A DNA stretch of 64,000 nucleotides. It comes from an uncultured Lachnospiraceae bacterium. Lineage in GTDB: Bacteria; Bacillota; Clostridia; Lachnospirales; Lachnospiraceae. Position 1 is the first letter of the stretch. Every line of letters starts with the position of its first letter. The position numbers were made by a program, and so were the translations under genes. Below are positions 36,464 to 45,968 of this stretch, in pieces. Under the pieces are notes generated by a model. The model saw only the letters and a list, made by a program, of their open reading frames with translations, ran no database searches and had not been told where the DNA came from. Location of the stretch: NCBI GenBank assembly GCA_947172645.1, contig CAMWBY010000001.1:244383-308382 (forward strand), given 5' to 3'.

Positions 36464-36492
36464 ATTATATCATTTTGATAAAAAATTGACAA
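36464..36492 (-). promoter_or_regulatory. Sigma-A-like promoter for the MMPL operon
   Basis: On the minus strand TTGTCA (36492-36487) and TATAAT (36469-36464) are separated by 17 bases, 32 bases before the start codon. A weak hairpin ATCCCC/GGGGAT (36492-36516) abuts the -35 and may end the upstream epimerase transcript. Confidence 0.7.
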
Positions 36493-36551
36493 TCCCCGAA
36501 AGGAGAATAAGGGGATACAGTTTGGGGCGTTTGTCTATTATAAAATTGGTA

Positions 36552-37613
36552 TCAATCTACAAATTCCCTTAAATATTGTACCGTTTTCATAAGCCCCTTC
36601 CTCATATGCGTCTGCGGCTCCCATCCTATTCCTTTTATTTTCTCCGTATCTAAAAGCGCCTTGGTCGCCGTAGAATAACCTGCCTGCTCCGTCGCATCCG
36701 GTATGTCAAAGATAACCTTCACGCCATTGTCCTCAGCCAGCCAACCAGCAATCTCCCGCAGCGTCACCTCCGATTCTATGTCCGAAATATTATATGCCTC
36801 CCCATTTGTTCCGTTCAGCAATACCGTCAGGACTCCCATGGCGGCATCCGGCGCGTAGGTGTAAGAATACAACTGCATTCCGGCGCTTTTTAATATAATA
36901 TCTTCCCCCGCTGCCGCTTTCTTAATAAACTGGGCAATGGCCTTGGAATCCGAGGACAGCATGGTAGGGCCGTAAACCCTGCTTAGCCGCGGAATGACAA
37001 AATCAAGCCCATAAGCTTTGGCATAGGCGTTACACATCGCCTCGCCCACCCTCTTGCTCTCCGGATACCCCGCGCGCAATGTGTTACAGTCAATATAACC
37101 CAGATAGTCCTCTTGAAACCGCTCTGTATCGCCGCGGTTTTCTCCATAGACCTCCACCGATGAAAGGAAACCGAATCGTCTTGTTCCATGGGAAACCGCA
37201 TAGTCGAGTAAATTCTTCGTGCCGATGACGTTGGATGCAATCGTCCCTACAGGGTCGCCTGCATATTGCAGAGGGTGCGTGTTGCTTGCCGCATGGATAA
37301 TAAAGTCTGCCTGCCCGCATTCCGGTATCTGTGTGTTAACGTCGCAGGATACATAATGAAAAGAGTCTTTGTCCCAGTATACCCCCAACCGCTGCCTGGC
37401 TGTCTCTTCATTCCGGCTAAGGGCAATGATATGAATACACATTTCCTCTGCGCAATCCTCGTTATGCTGCATCAGCATATCGATGATGCATTTCCCTATC
37501 ATGCCCGTAGCACCGGAGAGCATGACGGTCTTGCCTGATAAAATGCTCCAGGGTAAGTCCTGCCTGATTAACGTTTGTAGTTCCTGTTGGTATGTAGTCA
37601 TAGTTTTCCTCAT
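36552..37613 (-). CDS. NAD-dependent epimerase/dehydratase (extended SDR)
   Basis: The 353-residue protein has an N-terminal GATGMIGKCI nucleotide-binding loop (residues 34-43), an AASNTHPLQYAGDPVGTI stretch typical of nucleotide-sugar epimerases and 4,6-dehydratases, and the catalytic Tyr-x-x-x-Lys in AGYPESKRVGE. It probably changes a nucleotide sugar for the polysaccharide enzymes encoded upstream. Which sugar cannot be told from motifs. An ATG four codons inside (37601) has a better-placed GAGGA and is an equally good start. It is the last gene of the glycan block on this side, next to the MMPL promoter. Confidence 0.85.
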   Translation of the reverse strand: MRKTMTTYQQELQTLIRQDLPWSILSGKTVMLSGATGMIGKCIIDMLMQHNEDCAEEMCIHIIALSRNEETARQRLGVYWDKDSFHYVSCDVNTQIPECGQADFIIHAASNTHPLQYAGDPVGTIASNVIGTKNLLDYAVSHGTRRFGFLSSVEVYGENRGDTERFQEDYLGYIDCNTLRAGYPESKRVGEAMCNAYAKAYGLDFVIPRLSRVYGPTMLSSDSKAIAQFIKKAAAGEDIILKSAGMQLYSYTYAPDAAMGVLTVLLNGTNGEAYNISDIESEVTLREIAGWLAEDNGVKVIFDIPDATEQAGYSTATKALLDTEKIKGIGWEPQTHMRKGLMKTVQYLREFVD

Positions 37614-37669
37614 TTCTACTCTTCTTTATCCTAACCCCGCAATTAAGATATTACATTGTCATCTTCTTC

Positions 37670-38872
37670 CTATGTCAGCCATATCTTCCCCGCATACACT
37701 GTTTTCCACCTATCACGGTTCTTTAGAAAATACAGCGTAGTAAGATTCTCTCCCAAGTATCCTGCAAAACGGTCATCCCGTTCCCACCCTTTCGGTGTTG
37801 CCAACTCTTCTGTTCGCTCAAGGACGCGGAACAAGAAGTCACAGTAATCATCAAACACCTCCGCCCTTGCAATCAGCATATTAAAGTTATGGAAAAGATG
37901 TTCCCCGGCAGAAATGCTTTCCTCATATGCCTCCAGATATTCCGGCGCCGTTTCCTTCATGGCCTGCAACATAGCTTCCCAATCAGCTTCCGCCACATAG
38001 CGGATATGCTGCGCTGAAATATCCGGGTAATGAACGGTCGGGTAAGGCAGTATCACATCCCATTCCTGCCCTGTCTCCAATAACGCGCGCATCTGCTCCC
38101 CACTGATATCGAAAATACGGCGATAGTGACAAATGCCCTTATAATCAGCGTTACTATGTTTCCAGGCATAGTAAGTTGCTGTCAGCTCGCAGTAATTGCG
38201 GTTCTTGGCGGATATGTTATCGCCTATATCATCCCGGAGATTGGCGATGGTTTGGTCTGTAAGGGCTGCGCCGACCTGGATAGGGTATATGTAATCCTTC
38301 CGATTATCCGAACCCTCATCTCTTTTCTGACAATGCAGCGGCTTATCCATATGGGACTTAGCCTGGAAAATCTGCACCGCAGGCTCCCTGAAGGCTGCCG
38401 GAGGCTTATGCCCTCCCGGATTCCGCTGCCCTGCCACCCCGGTCTCCTTCCTCTGTCCCGCAGCAGTCAAACCTGGTACCGTGACATGCCCGGGCAGGCT
38501 ATGGTAATATTTCTCCATCAATTCATTCTCTAACGCATTAGTGACGGGAATCATCTGAGAGCCTTCTATTGTCACCGCCTCTAAAGAATGCAAAGAGTCC
38601 ATAATAGCCGCATGGTGCACTTCCGGAGTGGCAATCAAATAAAACTCCGGCGCCGTCACGCCGTCCATGCCATTGCGCAGTTCTTCTTCCCATGCAGACA
38701 AGGGCTTGACAGGAATCCCATCAAGCCCTTCTGATTCGTATTCTGATGCACCGCTTTTCCCCCCTGGGTCAGATACCAGGAAAAAGAGCGGTTCTTGATG
38801 ATATATTGCTTTCACTGCTGTGTATATGCTGGATGCGACAATACCGGCGCCGTAGATACAGAACGAACTCAT
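37670..38872 (-). CDS. Rossmann-like module fused to a DUF4422 glycosyltransferase
   Basis: Residues 1-120 form a small nucleotide-binding-like fold starting CIYGAGIVASSIYTAVKA. Residues 190-400 match the DUF4422 glycosyltransferase family of capsule clusters (NISAKNRNYCELTATYYAWKH, YKGICHYRRIF, GENLTTLYFLKN). Between them lies a Pro/Gly/Arg-rich linker. DUF4422 enzymes transfer sugars in capsule or O-antigen building. The N-terminal module recurs on about a dozen proteins of this locus. The gene is downstream of the LamG-type set and followed by the epimerase. Confidence 0.82.
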   Translation of the reverse strand: MSSFCIYGAGIVASSIYTAVKAIYHQEPLFFLVSDPGGKSGASEYESEGLDGIPVKPLSAWEEELRNGMDGVTAPEFYLIATPEVHHAAIMDSLHSLEAVTIEGSQMIPVTNALENELMEKYYHSLPGHVTVPGLTAAGQRKETGVAGQRNPGGHKPPAAFREPAVQIFQAKSHMDKPLHCQKRDEGSDNRKDYIYPIQVGAALTDQTIANLRDDIGDNISAKNRNYCELTATYYAWKHSNADYKGICHYRRIFDISGEQMRALLETGQEWDVILPYPTVHYPDISAQHIRYVAEADWEAMLQAMKETAPEYLEAYEESISAGEHLFHNFNMLIARAEVFDDYCDFLFRVLERTEELATPKGWERDDRFAGYLGENLTTLYFLKNRDRWKTVYAGKIWLT

Positions 38873-38973
38873 CCTTTCCCTCCACCTAAATCATAATAGG
38901 ATACTATCATCCGAGGACTTTCCTATAAGGTAAAATATCACATGCGCCATAGAATCGCAATATAAACTTATGC

Positions 38974-39462
38974 CTACTCCCGCCCTTTGAGCCTGTTTTT
39001 CTCCAGGCAAATCCTTTCATTGAGCGCCCCATATACAGGTAACAAATCAATTGCTTTCCGGCCTATGTTTCTCATCAAGACCACTGCTTTGCCACGGACT
39101 GCATACACAGCCTTTCCTGACCCGTCCGCCGCTCCAAAGGCGATATCTACCGATAAGCTTTCCATCTTCTCCGTCACCTGGGGGAGCCTGAAGGCCGTAC
39201 ACTGTGACAAATAGCCTGCAAGATGTTCTTTCGCCTCATCAAAAGATTCACAGTTGATGACCCGCACGGAAATACGTATATCCGCGTCTTCCCTGCTTTG
39301 GTAAACATCCTCATAAGATTTTGGATACGGCATCGGACGTCTCTCCAGCAGATGAAACTGCGTACCCTCATCAAAACGGCAGTTTACGGGTATCTCATCT
39401 TCTTCTATCACGCTGCCCAAGGGCCATGATGAAAATCCATATATTTCTTCTCTAAACAACAT
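38974..39462 (-). CDS. Protein of unknown function, third gene of the LamG operon
   Basis: The 162-residue soluble protein has no signal peptide, membrane helix or motif I recognise; it appears mixed alpha/beta. It begins 13 bases after the stop of the 1060-residue LamG protein, so it is almost surely co-expressed. By position it could be a chaperone, adaptor or immunity partner of that protein, but nothing in the sequence shows this. A gap of about 100 bases with the TCCGAGGACTTTCCTATAAG repeat follows. Confidence 0.65.
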   Translation of the reverse strand: MLFREEIYGFSSWPLGSVIEEDEIPVNCRFDEGTQFHLLERRPMPYPKSYEDVYQSREDADIRISVRVINCESFDEAKEHLAGYLSQCTAFRLPQVTEKMESLSVDIAFGAADGSGKAVYAVRGKAVVLMRNIGRKAIDLLPVYGALNERICLEKNRLKGRE

Positions 39463-39475
39463 ACCCTCTCCTTCC

Positions 39476-42400
39476 TTAAACCACTGCCTTATACGTATGG
39501 GCGCTTATCCCGTTGTAGTCATAATCGTACAGGCAGCACCCCATGCCATACTCACTGTTTTCTGCCAAGTGTTCCCTGTAGGAACGGTTCTCCGGTATGT
39601 TGGCAATTGGCGCCGCATCGTCGGCAAATTCCGAAAACCTCATTCCTGCAGGCAGATATGCGACACGTCCCGTGTCAGATTCCGGATGGGCGCTTGCATC
39701 CAATTTCAGGCAGGCGTCATATACATAATAATTATTCTCCGCTACCGGCGATATCCTGTTGCCTCTCTGCAAAGGCTCCATCATGCACACCTCATGATAG
39801 CTAAACCCTCCCTGAAAAGGCACTTTCCAGTCTGTATACCCGATGGCCTGTATCTTGTTGCAGTCAAAGCCACTGTCCGCATTGGTATCACGCATCTGCT
39901 TCTCACTAAGACGACATCCCACCGCATTGGCAAAAGTCGCGCAAATCGTCGCGCAGTCCGTACAGTTCACAACGTCTGAATATGCCCCGTTCTTCAACTG
40001 CCCTAAAAATTCTGTAAGTTTGAATCTCAAGTCCCATTTCGCCAGCGGCAGTCTATAAGATGTATAGTTCCACACATAGCTTGAGGCGCCATGGACAATA
40101 TCGTACTGAAGACCCAACGACTGATTCACCTGCGTGACAATCTTCTCCGCCACTTCCTCCTTCGTCACCGCACCTGCTGCCCATGTGCAGGAATACTGAA
40201 GCGCCTCCACCCAAGGAAAGAGCGACTGGCTCCAGGGAAGCTGCGGTTTTGTCAAGATGATATAGATTTTGTGCGTTGACCTGGCAATCATCTGCCACAC
40301 CCCCGACGTATTCTTTTCCTGCCATTCAAGCTGCGTCTCCACATACCGGATGCCTGATTCTGCAAGCCGATGGGCGCTGAAAGTAAAAGTAATATATTCA
40401 GGAGTTGAAGAACCGCCCGACATGTTTACCGTGACAACATCGGAATCTCCCAGTATTCTATCCTGGCTTACATTGACGCATCTGACCTGTTTACTGAACG
40501 CTTTCGTCTCAGAGCTATGGAATGACGCCTGAATCTTAACAGCGGTAGCCGCATTCAGCATATCCAAGCGATAGGCCGCATGGGACTGCCCGGTGTTACT
40601 GCTCGTCCACTCGGGAATTGGAACCAATATATTCTTATTCAGATTCAGCCGTACCGTGGCATCCCCGTCAAGCAGATGGCGGAAACGGACCGATGCAAGC
40701 CCCAGAGCCTGGACTTCTTTCTTCTTCTCCTTTTTCTCCGGATATTTCGTCAGATGGTAAATCAACTCTCCCACCAGTTCTGCCAACCGCACCGCATAAA
40801 CTGCCCATGCACCGACGGCTGAAGCCGCTACCAAGGCAACCATCTTTGCAATCATATAGGCAACTTTCCAAAAGCTAAACCCGGAAAGCGCTGCCCGGAG
40901 CAAGTCTGTCAGAACGCCTGAATTGAAGAGAATTTTGAAAAATTCAAATATAGTGCTTACCGTAATTTTTTTCGCAAACAGCGTCAGAACCCTGGGATTC
41001 CTAATCACGCTCTTTACAATATCCAACAGCCTTTTTCGGGATGTATCAATTTTTGCCCCAAACAGAATGCCGAGCACGCCGCCTACAAGGATTAGAACCA
41101 ATTCAATATACCACTGCGTCAACGGGTCAATCTCGCCCGCTTCCCCATAGCATACCGTGTAGGAAGCATCCCTGTCATGGGCTACAAAATAAATGGTATC
41201 TCCCACCACATGGGAAGTTACCGTATAGAAAAACTTATCCTCTTCCTCACGGAAATCCCTTACATCCAATGCCTCTGCCCTGAACTGTGCCAACCAGATT
41301 TCCTGCAAAGGTTCTCGAGATTTTATGATGTCGTCCGGCATATCTGTCGTCCTGTTTTCCAGGAACATAAGACCCTGTGGAACTTCCACGCTCACTTCAC
41401 CAAAAACCAAGCCATTGCGCTCACCCAACAGTTTACCGTTACAGCTATTGGACGCATCTTTCTGATGGAAGGAATAGCTTGCCAGAAGCGTCACCGTATC
41501 CACTTCCGGCGCCTGCCCCGCATACTTGACGATTTCATCCGGGGAGAGGGCACGCTCCCAAATATCCAGGCGCGAAATATATCCTGTCATCCAGTCCCGC
41601 CCGTTCACATCGTTTTCGAGGACTTCCGAACCAATCCTTGGTTGGTTGGCATACAGGCTGACCGGAATGGGAAACAATCCGGTAACCGAATTGCTCAGAG
41701 TGCCTCCAACATACAGCTTCATTGTATCCACATCGTATGTCACCGCAACATTTACCCATCGATTCGGCTCCACCGGCGCAGAAGATACGACAATATCATC
41801 CGTCTCCGTCCCATTGGCGCGCAGCCCTTTCACATAGTATCCGTCCTCCTCCAATTCGATAAACAATGACATGCCTGCCCTGCCATTGACATCACCGTTG
41901 GCAAAAACCGTATGGCGTGTTTCATATTCATTGGACTGCAAAAACACCCACGCCTGAACCGTATAGGAATCGTTCCCCTTGCCTGCCGGATTAATATCCG
42001 GCTCTCTGTCTATGGTGAGGAAAGAATTGCCCCTAAACATCGCTCCTGTGGAAAACAACCGCTGCATGCCAGGATTCTCTAATGTAATGTCCTGCCCTTT
42101 CATCCGCTCCTGCGCCGGAACTTTGGAGAAATCATAATAAGCCGCAAGCAGTCCATGGAATATTTCATCGTCCAGGTCTGTCTGCATCAGGTATGCATTG
42201 ACCTGGTCACTATGCAGCGCACAGTGGAAAATCCTCACATAGCGAACCACCCCACACAGATTGTCCCCAAAAACAAAAGGCTCTGTCTTGCTGCTTCCGC
42301 TTCCTCCCACCGCCACATAAGTGTCGGAAATCCCATTAATATATAACGTAATCGCTGAAGTATCATAAACTACGCACAGATGCACCCATTCCCCTGGGGC

Positions 42401-42658
42401 AATCGCATCTTCCTGTATCTTGCTGTATGCGGAAGGATACCCTGACATCTGGAAAAACATGCGCTTCCCATCCAATCCCAAACTAAATCCGTCTTTCTGG
42501 GAAATCACGGTTTTTCTGGTAATTGCTTCATCTGGTTTCACCCATGCATCCATGGTAAAAGGTTCTGTCCCGTCAAATTTGACGCCAATCCGGGAACTGC
42601 TCTCTGCCTTTTCCTTGCCGTCAAGCACCAAAGCTGCATATTGATATGGATAATCCAT
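39476..42658 (-). CDS. Double LamG-like protein with hydrophobic core and transglutaminase-like C-terminus
   Basis: The 1060-residue protein contains two concanavalin/LamG-like domains (about 7-160 and 205-385), each with the PFTMDAWV/SYTVQAWVFL start and the WVHLCVVYD/WVNVAVTYD strand. A linker, hydrophobic segments at 514-535 and about 565-630, a basic stretch (EKKEKKKE), a beta-rich region (650-800) and a final domain follow. There, NCTDCATICATFANAVGC (Cys902 or 906), SYHEVCMM (His955) and YVYDACLKLD (Asp981) are spaced like the Cys-His-Asp triad of transglutaminase/papain-like folds. No signal peptide is present. The layout resembles an effector or toxin whose hydrophobic middle inserts into or crosses a membrane; this and the enzyme assignment are inference. 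It lies 38 bases after a 330-residue unknown protein. Confidence 0.7.
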   Translation of the reverse strand: MDYPYQYAALVLDGKEKAESSSRIGVKFDGTEPFTMDAWVKPDEAITRKTVISQKDGFSLGLDGKRMFFQMSGYPSAYSKIQEDAIAPGEWVHLCVVYDTSAITLYINGISDTYVAVGGSGSSKTEPFVFGDNLCGVVRYVRIFHCALHSDQVNAYLMQTDLDDEIFHGLLAAYYDFSKVPAQERMKGQDITLENPGMQRLFSTGAMFRGNSFLTIDREPDINPAGKGNDSYTVQAWVFLQSNEYETRHTVFANGDVNGRAGMSLFIELEEDGYYVKGLRANGTETDDIVVSSAPVEPNRWVNVAVTYDVDTMKLYVGGTLSNSVTGLFPIPVSLYANQPRIGSEVLENDVNGRDWMTGYISRLDIWERALSPDEIVKYAGQAPEVDTVTLLASYSFHQKDASNSCNGKLLGERNGLVFGEVSVEVPQGLMFLENRTTDMPDDIIKSREPLQEIWLAQFRAEALDVRDFREEEDKFFYTVTSHVVGDTIYFVAHDRDASYTVCYGEAGEIDPLTQWYIELVLILVGGVLGILFGAKIDTSRKRLLDIVKSVIRNPRVLTLFAKKITVSTIFEFFKILFNSGVLTDLLRAALSGFSFWKVAYMIAKMVALVAASAVGAWAVYAVRLAELVGELIYHLTKYPEKKEKKKEVQALGLASVRFRHLLDGDATVRLNLNKNILVPIPEWTSSNTGQSHAAYRLDMLNAATAVKIQASFHSSETKAFSKQVRCVNVSQDRILGDSDVVTVNMSGGSSTPEYITFTFSAHRLAESGIRYVETQLEWQEKNTSGVWQMIARSTHKIYIILTKPQLPWSQSLFPWVEALQYSCTWAAGAVTKEEVAEKIVTQVNQSLGLQYDIVHGASSYVWNYTSYRLPLAKWDLRFKLTEFLGQLKNGAYSDVVNCTDCATICATFANAVGCRLSEKQMRDTNADSGFDCNKIQAIGYTDWKVPFQGGFSYHEVCMMEPLQRGNRISPVAENNYYVYDACLKLDASAHPESDTGRVAYLPAGMRFSEFADDAAPIANIPENRSYREHLAENSEYGMGCCLYDYDYNGISAHTYKAVV

Positions 42659-42696
42659 AAACTGCCCTCCTTTGTATGATGTTGTACCTGCGGGAA

Positions 42697-43689
42697 TTAA
42701 ACATACAATGTCTCGCAGAAACCTACTTTCACAAGTCTGCCTCCATTGCCCCTGTCCAGGCTGTCCAGAGCGCTCCTGTCTAAGAGAACCTGGTGCACGG
42801 GCCTGGCAAACTGCACCATCTCTTCCATTTCCTCGGCACCAATCCAGAATGTAGTGACAAGGGACGCCCTAGCAGGCCATATCTGTCCCTCGGGTAATTT
42901 CGCATAAATTTTCACATACCCGCTAAAGCCCGCTTCAAGGAACGCCGAGTCCGTCACCTGCCTCTTAGCCGGATTGTCCGGGTCGAATACCACCGATTTG
43001 TCCAGACCTACATCCGTGTTCACTAAGCCGAACACTGTCCCTCTCGGCAACCCCGAAGCCTCCACAAGAATAGAGCCAAGGCGCGCTTTACTCTCCGGGT
43101 TAGAAAAAGCGTATAAACTCTCGCTGTCATACTTTTGGCCCGAATTGCACAAAGAAAAATTCCGCACCGCAACGCTGCGCTCATTGTGGACCCACATAAC
43201 GAAATCACTGTACCTGCTGAATTTATTAGGCAGCGTCTCCTGCACAGAATCATTGACAATGCCAACCATGCAGAAATTCGGTTTGGTTCCGTCTACCACC
43301 AATATATCATTTCCGACTGCAATCTCTCCATTCCTCGCCGTGGATACCGTGACATACTCCTTGCCGTCCGGTGTGCGCAGTTTATTGTTCTTCCATTGGT
43401 CGGTGTTCATGAATAAAGACGAGTTGGCGCGGTAAACCCTGATATATCCGTTAGTCATTCCATCTGCCCCCTGCATGCTCTTTACCCGTGTATAGATTGC
43501 ATTCGTGCGGCTGGATGTGTCTATCCTCTCGTTCGGGTCGCTGCTGTAATTCGTTCCAAACGCTGACTGCGGATTCTTTACCAGGGAATGGACAATCATG
43601 TCCGGCGATGAGCAGTAGGAGCCATGTCCGCTTCTGTCGCCTATATCGTCCAATGAGTCCCTGAAAAGCATTTTTGTTTGGTATGCCAT
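42697..43689 (-). CDS. Protein of unknown function, first gene of the LamG operon
   Basis: The 330-residue protein appears beta-rich and soluble, with no signal peptide or membrane helix and no family I can name. It has a Ser/Asn-rich N-terminal third (GDRSGHGSYCSSPDMIVHSLVKNP) and a basic/hydrophobic end. A strong GGAGG lies seven bases before the ATG, and the next gene begins 38 bases after its stop. Composition and size would suit a structural or carrier component for the 1060-residue partner, but this is only positional inference. Confidence 0.65.
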   Translation of the reverse strand: MAYQTKMLFRDSLDDIGDRSGHGSYCSSPDMIVHSLVKNPQSAFGTNYSSDPNERIDTSSRTNAIYTRVKSMQGADGMTNGYIRVYRANSSLFMNTDQWKNNKLRTPDGKEYVTVSTARNGEIAVGNDILVVDGTKPNFCMVGIVNDSVQETLPNKFSRYSDFVMWVHNERSVAVRNFSLCNSGQKYDSESLYAFSNPESKARLGSILVEASGLPRGTVFGLVNTDVGLDKSVVFDPDNPAKRQVTDSAFLEAGFSGYVKIYAKLPEGQIWPARASLVTTFWIGAEEMEEMVQFARPVHQVLLDRSALDSLDRGNGGRLVKVGFCETLYV

Positions 43690-43818
43690 GGTAGTACCTC
43701 CTTTGTGGTTTTTATTTTTGTAGTTTTATTGTACTTGAAAAAGGAGCAGACTGCAATGAATTTGCCGAAAGCTCCTCGAAAATTTACGCACATAAAGCAT
43801 AAGGTGAATTGAATCCTA

Positions 43819-44922
43819 TTAGCAATACAGTTCCTTCAAGCGCCCCGCTGCCACTTTTATATCATACCCTTTACTGCCAATCAACTCGTCCACGCGCTCC
43901 CTGTGTCCCTCTGTCTTACACTCAGCCAATGCCTGGCACCATATTTCCTCTTCCAAAGGCATAAATCGCACGAAATCCGTTATGCCTGCTTCTTTCGTAA
44001 CCGTATCTGCGACAATACAAGACAGTCCCGCAGCCTGCGCCTCAATTACAGAGATGGGAAACCCTTCAAAGAATGACGGCAGGCAGAATATATCCATCGC
44101 CTGCAGGTAATCTTCCACATTCGTCTGCCATCCCAGACATAGCACACTGTCATCAATATCCAATTGCTTGACAAGAGCGCGAATCTCCGCCTCCAATTCC
44201 CCCTGCCCTATCAGTATAAGAAAAAGGTTCGGATTCTTTCTCAATGCCTTAGCAAAAACCCTGACCATAAAGCGGTGATTTTTCTGATGACAGTATCTGC
44301 CCACATTTCCAATCACAATTCTGTTGTCAATGCCCAGATTCTCCCGCACTTCCTTTCTAATCTTCGGCTGATAATGATATTTCTCAACTTCTATGGCGTT
44401 TGGCAATATTTTAATCTTCTCTTGCGGAATCTGCGGGCCAAAGAGCCATTCTGCCGCTAATATGGAACACGCACAGACATCAGTGGCTCTGCTTAAATCA
44501 AACGCGCTTTTATAATCTTCGTGAATCCTCAGTAATCGGTTCCGCTCTTCCTGGTCAACAAAATCAATTCCTGAACTATGTGAATGCACAATAACGTGAG
44601 GAATCTGCAATTCCATAGCAACCTCCTCAATCAGGAAACCTCTCCAAAAGCTAGTGTGCAGATGAATTGCATCATATCCTGAACCCAATATATCCATCAT
44701 TTCTTCCCGCAGCCCGGTTTTAGAATCCCGCTCTGTATTCCGGAAAGACCTGATAGTAAAATTGTACTGCTGATATTCTTTCGTCGCCTTTAAATCCTGC
44801 GCATTGCGCGTCAGGAAATCGAATCGGTACTCACTTTGGTCAATATATGGCATATGGTTAAAAATATACCGGTAGACGCCATTGTTGATGTCAGGCGGGG
44901 TCATATGTAAAATCTTCTTCAA
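43819..44922 (-). CDS. Glycosyltransferase, GT4-like (GT-B fold)
   Basis: The 367-residue protein has the GT4 C-terminal domain with the donor-binding FCLPSFFEGFPISVIEAQAAGL motif (acidic Glu-x7-Glu type, about 285-305) and the IVIGNVGRYCHQKNH start of the second Rossmann domain. The N-terminus (HMTPPDINNGVYRYIFN) matches the acceptor-binding lobe of capsule enzymes. It transfers a sugar from an NDP-sugar to a growing glycan on the cytoplasmic side. Unlike most neighbours it carries no added Rossmann-like module. Confidence 0.9.
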   Translation of the reverse strand: MKKILHMTPPDINNGVYRYIFNHMPYIDQSEYRFDFLTRNAQDLKATKEYQQYNFTIRSFRNTERDSKTGLREEMMDILGSGYDAIHLHTSFWRGFLIEEVAMELQIPHVIVHSHSSGIDFVDQEERNRLLRIHEDYKSAFDLSRATDVCACSILAAEWLFGPQIPQEKIKILPNAIEVEKYHYQPKIRKEVRENLGIDNRIVIGNVGRYCHQKNHRFMVRVFAKALRKNPNLFLILIGQGELEAEIRALVKQLDIDDSVLCLGWQTNVEDYLQAMDIFCLPSFFEGFPISVIEAQAAGLSCIVADTVTKEAGITDFVRFMPLEEEIWCQALAECKTEGHRERVDELIGSKGYDIKVAAGRLKELYC

Positions 44923-45023
44923 TTTGATATATCTACTCCTTTCTTAACTTTCCTCTATCTGCATTATCAACACACCTGTTTATGCAAAAAATACTATTCG
45001 GGAAGCTTTTTAAAATAACAGTC

Positions 45024-45968
45024 TTACTTCTCTACCAAACTGATACAATCTAACTCCGGCTCATCGCCCCAGTCAATTACCCTCTGCTCCAAAACCGTAA
45101 AACCTGCCCTATATGCCAAATATGCAAAAAGCTCTTTGCTCATATAATTTCTGGCATGCGGCGTGCTGCTGAAATCATATTTATAGTCCCGCGTATTATT
45201 TGAATGATGGAAAAGCGCCCTCCCGCCCTTTTTCAATATGCGGTATATGTCTTTTAAATAAGAATAAATATCCATCATCTCAAAATGAACCATAGCATCA
45301 TATGTGTACAAGGCAGAATAGCTTCCGCTTTCCAAATCCATCAAGTCAAAGCCATCATTCTTATAATAATGGATATGCTCATTCCCTTGAAATCTTTCCC
45401 TGCACATATCAATATTCTGCTGTAAGATATCCACGAGTGTTATCTCGCCCGCCTTATCCATATATTTCTGTATATGCCTGCCCCGTCCGCACCCTAACTC
45501 AATAACGTTAGACAAATCTAATCTCCGGAACATATGATAAAAAATACTATTTTCATTCCAATACCTGCCCAATGAATTTTCTGCATTCCAGAAATATTCA
45601 TCCATATCATTAAGATGGTAAAAAGCACAAAAATCCCGATTAAATGCTACCCGGTCTTCTCCTATATAGTCCGCCAATGCACTAACTTCAATATATTTTG
45701 CTTCCTTCCCTAAATCATTCCTGATTTCTTCTTTTATTTTCTCATTCGCCAGAGTAATACAGTATATAACATCTTCACCTTTCATTTCTTCTGGCAGCCA
45801 GACATGCTTTCCTTCACATTCAATAAGCTGTTTGGCATTCCTATCACAGAATCCATAAATAATACCCTCATATCCTTTACTTTTTAAAAACTTATAGATT
45901 GCTTTCCCATGCCTGCCTGCACCATATAATATAATGCTTGCACCATCTTTTACTTCTCCAGAATCCAT
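45024..45968 (-). CDS. Rossmann-like module fused to a class I SAM methyltransferase
   Basis: Residues 1-100 form the small module (IILYGAGRHGKAIYKFLKSKG ... GFCDRN). Residues 150-314 are a methyltransferase with SAM motif I VIELGCGRGRH (155-165), motif II ITLVDI, and ILKKGGRALFHHSNN after the substrate region. Methylation of a sugar in the surface glycan is likely from context. The start overlaps the end of the next upstream methyltransferase gene by 19 bases, so the two are coupled. Confidence 0.85.
   Translation of the reverse strand: MDSGEVKDGASIILYGAGRHGKAIYKFLKSKGYEGIIYGFCDRNAKQLIECEGKHVWLPEEMKGEDVIYCITLANEKIKEEIRNDLGKEAKYIEVSALADYIGEDRVAFNRDFCAFYHLNDMDEYFWNAENSLGRYWNENSIFYHMFRRLDLSNVIELGCGRGRHIQKYMDKAGEITLVDILQQNIDMCRERFQGNEHIHYYKNDGFDLMDLESGSYSALYTYDAMVHFEMMDIYSYLKDIYRILKKGGRALFHHSNNTRDYKYDFSSTPHARNYMSKELFAYLAYRAGFTVLEQRVIDWGDEPELDCISLVEK

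Noticed and set aside
38974..43689. Prophage tail or contractile-injection cluster
   Set aside because: No sheath, tube, baseplate, terminase, capsid or integrase gene is near; only the LamG-type protein hinted at this.
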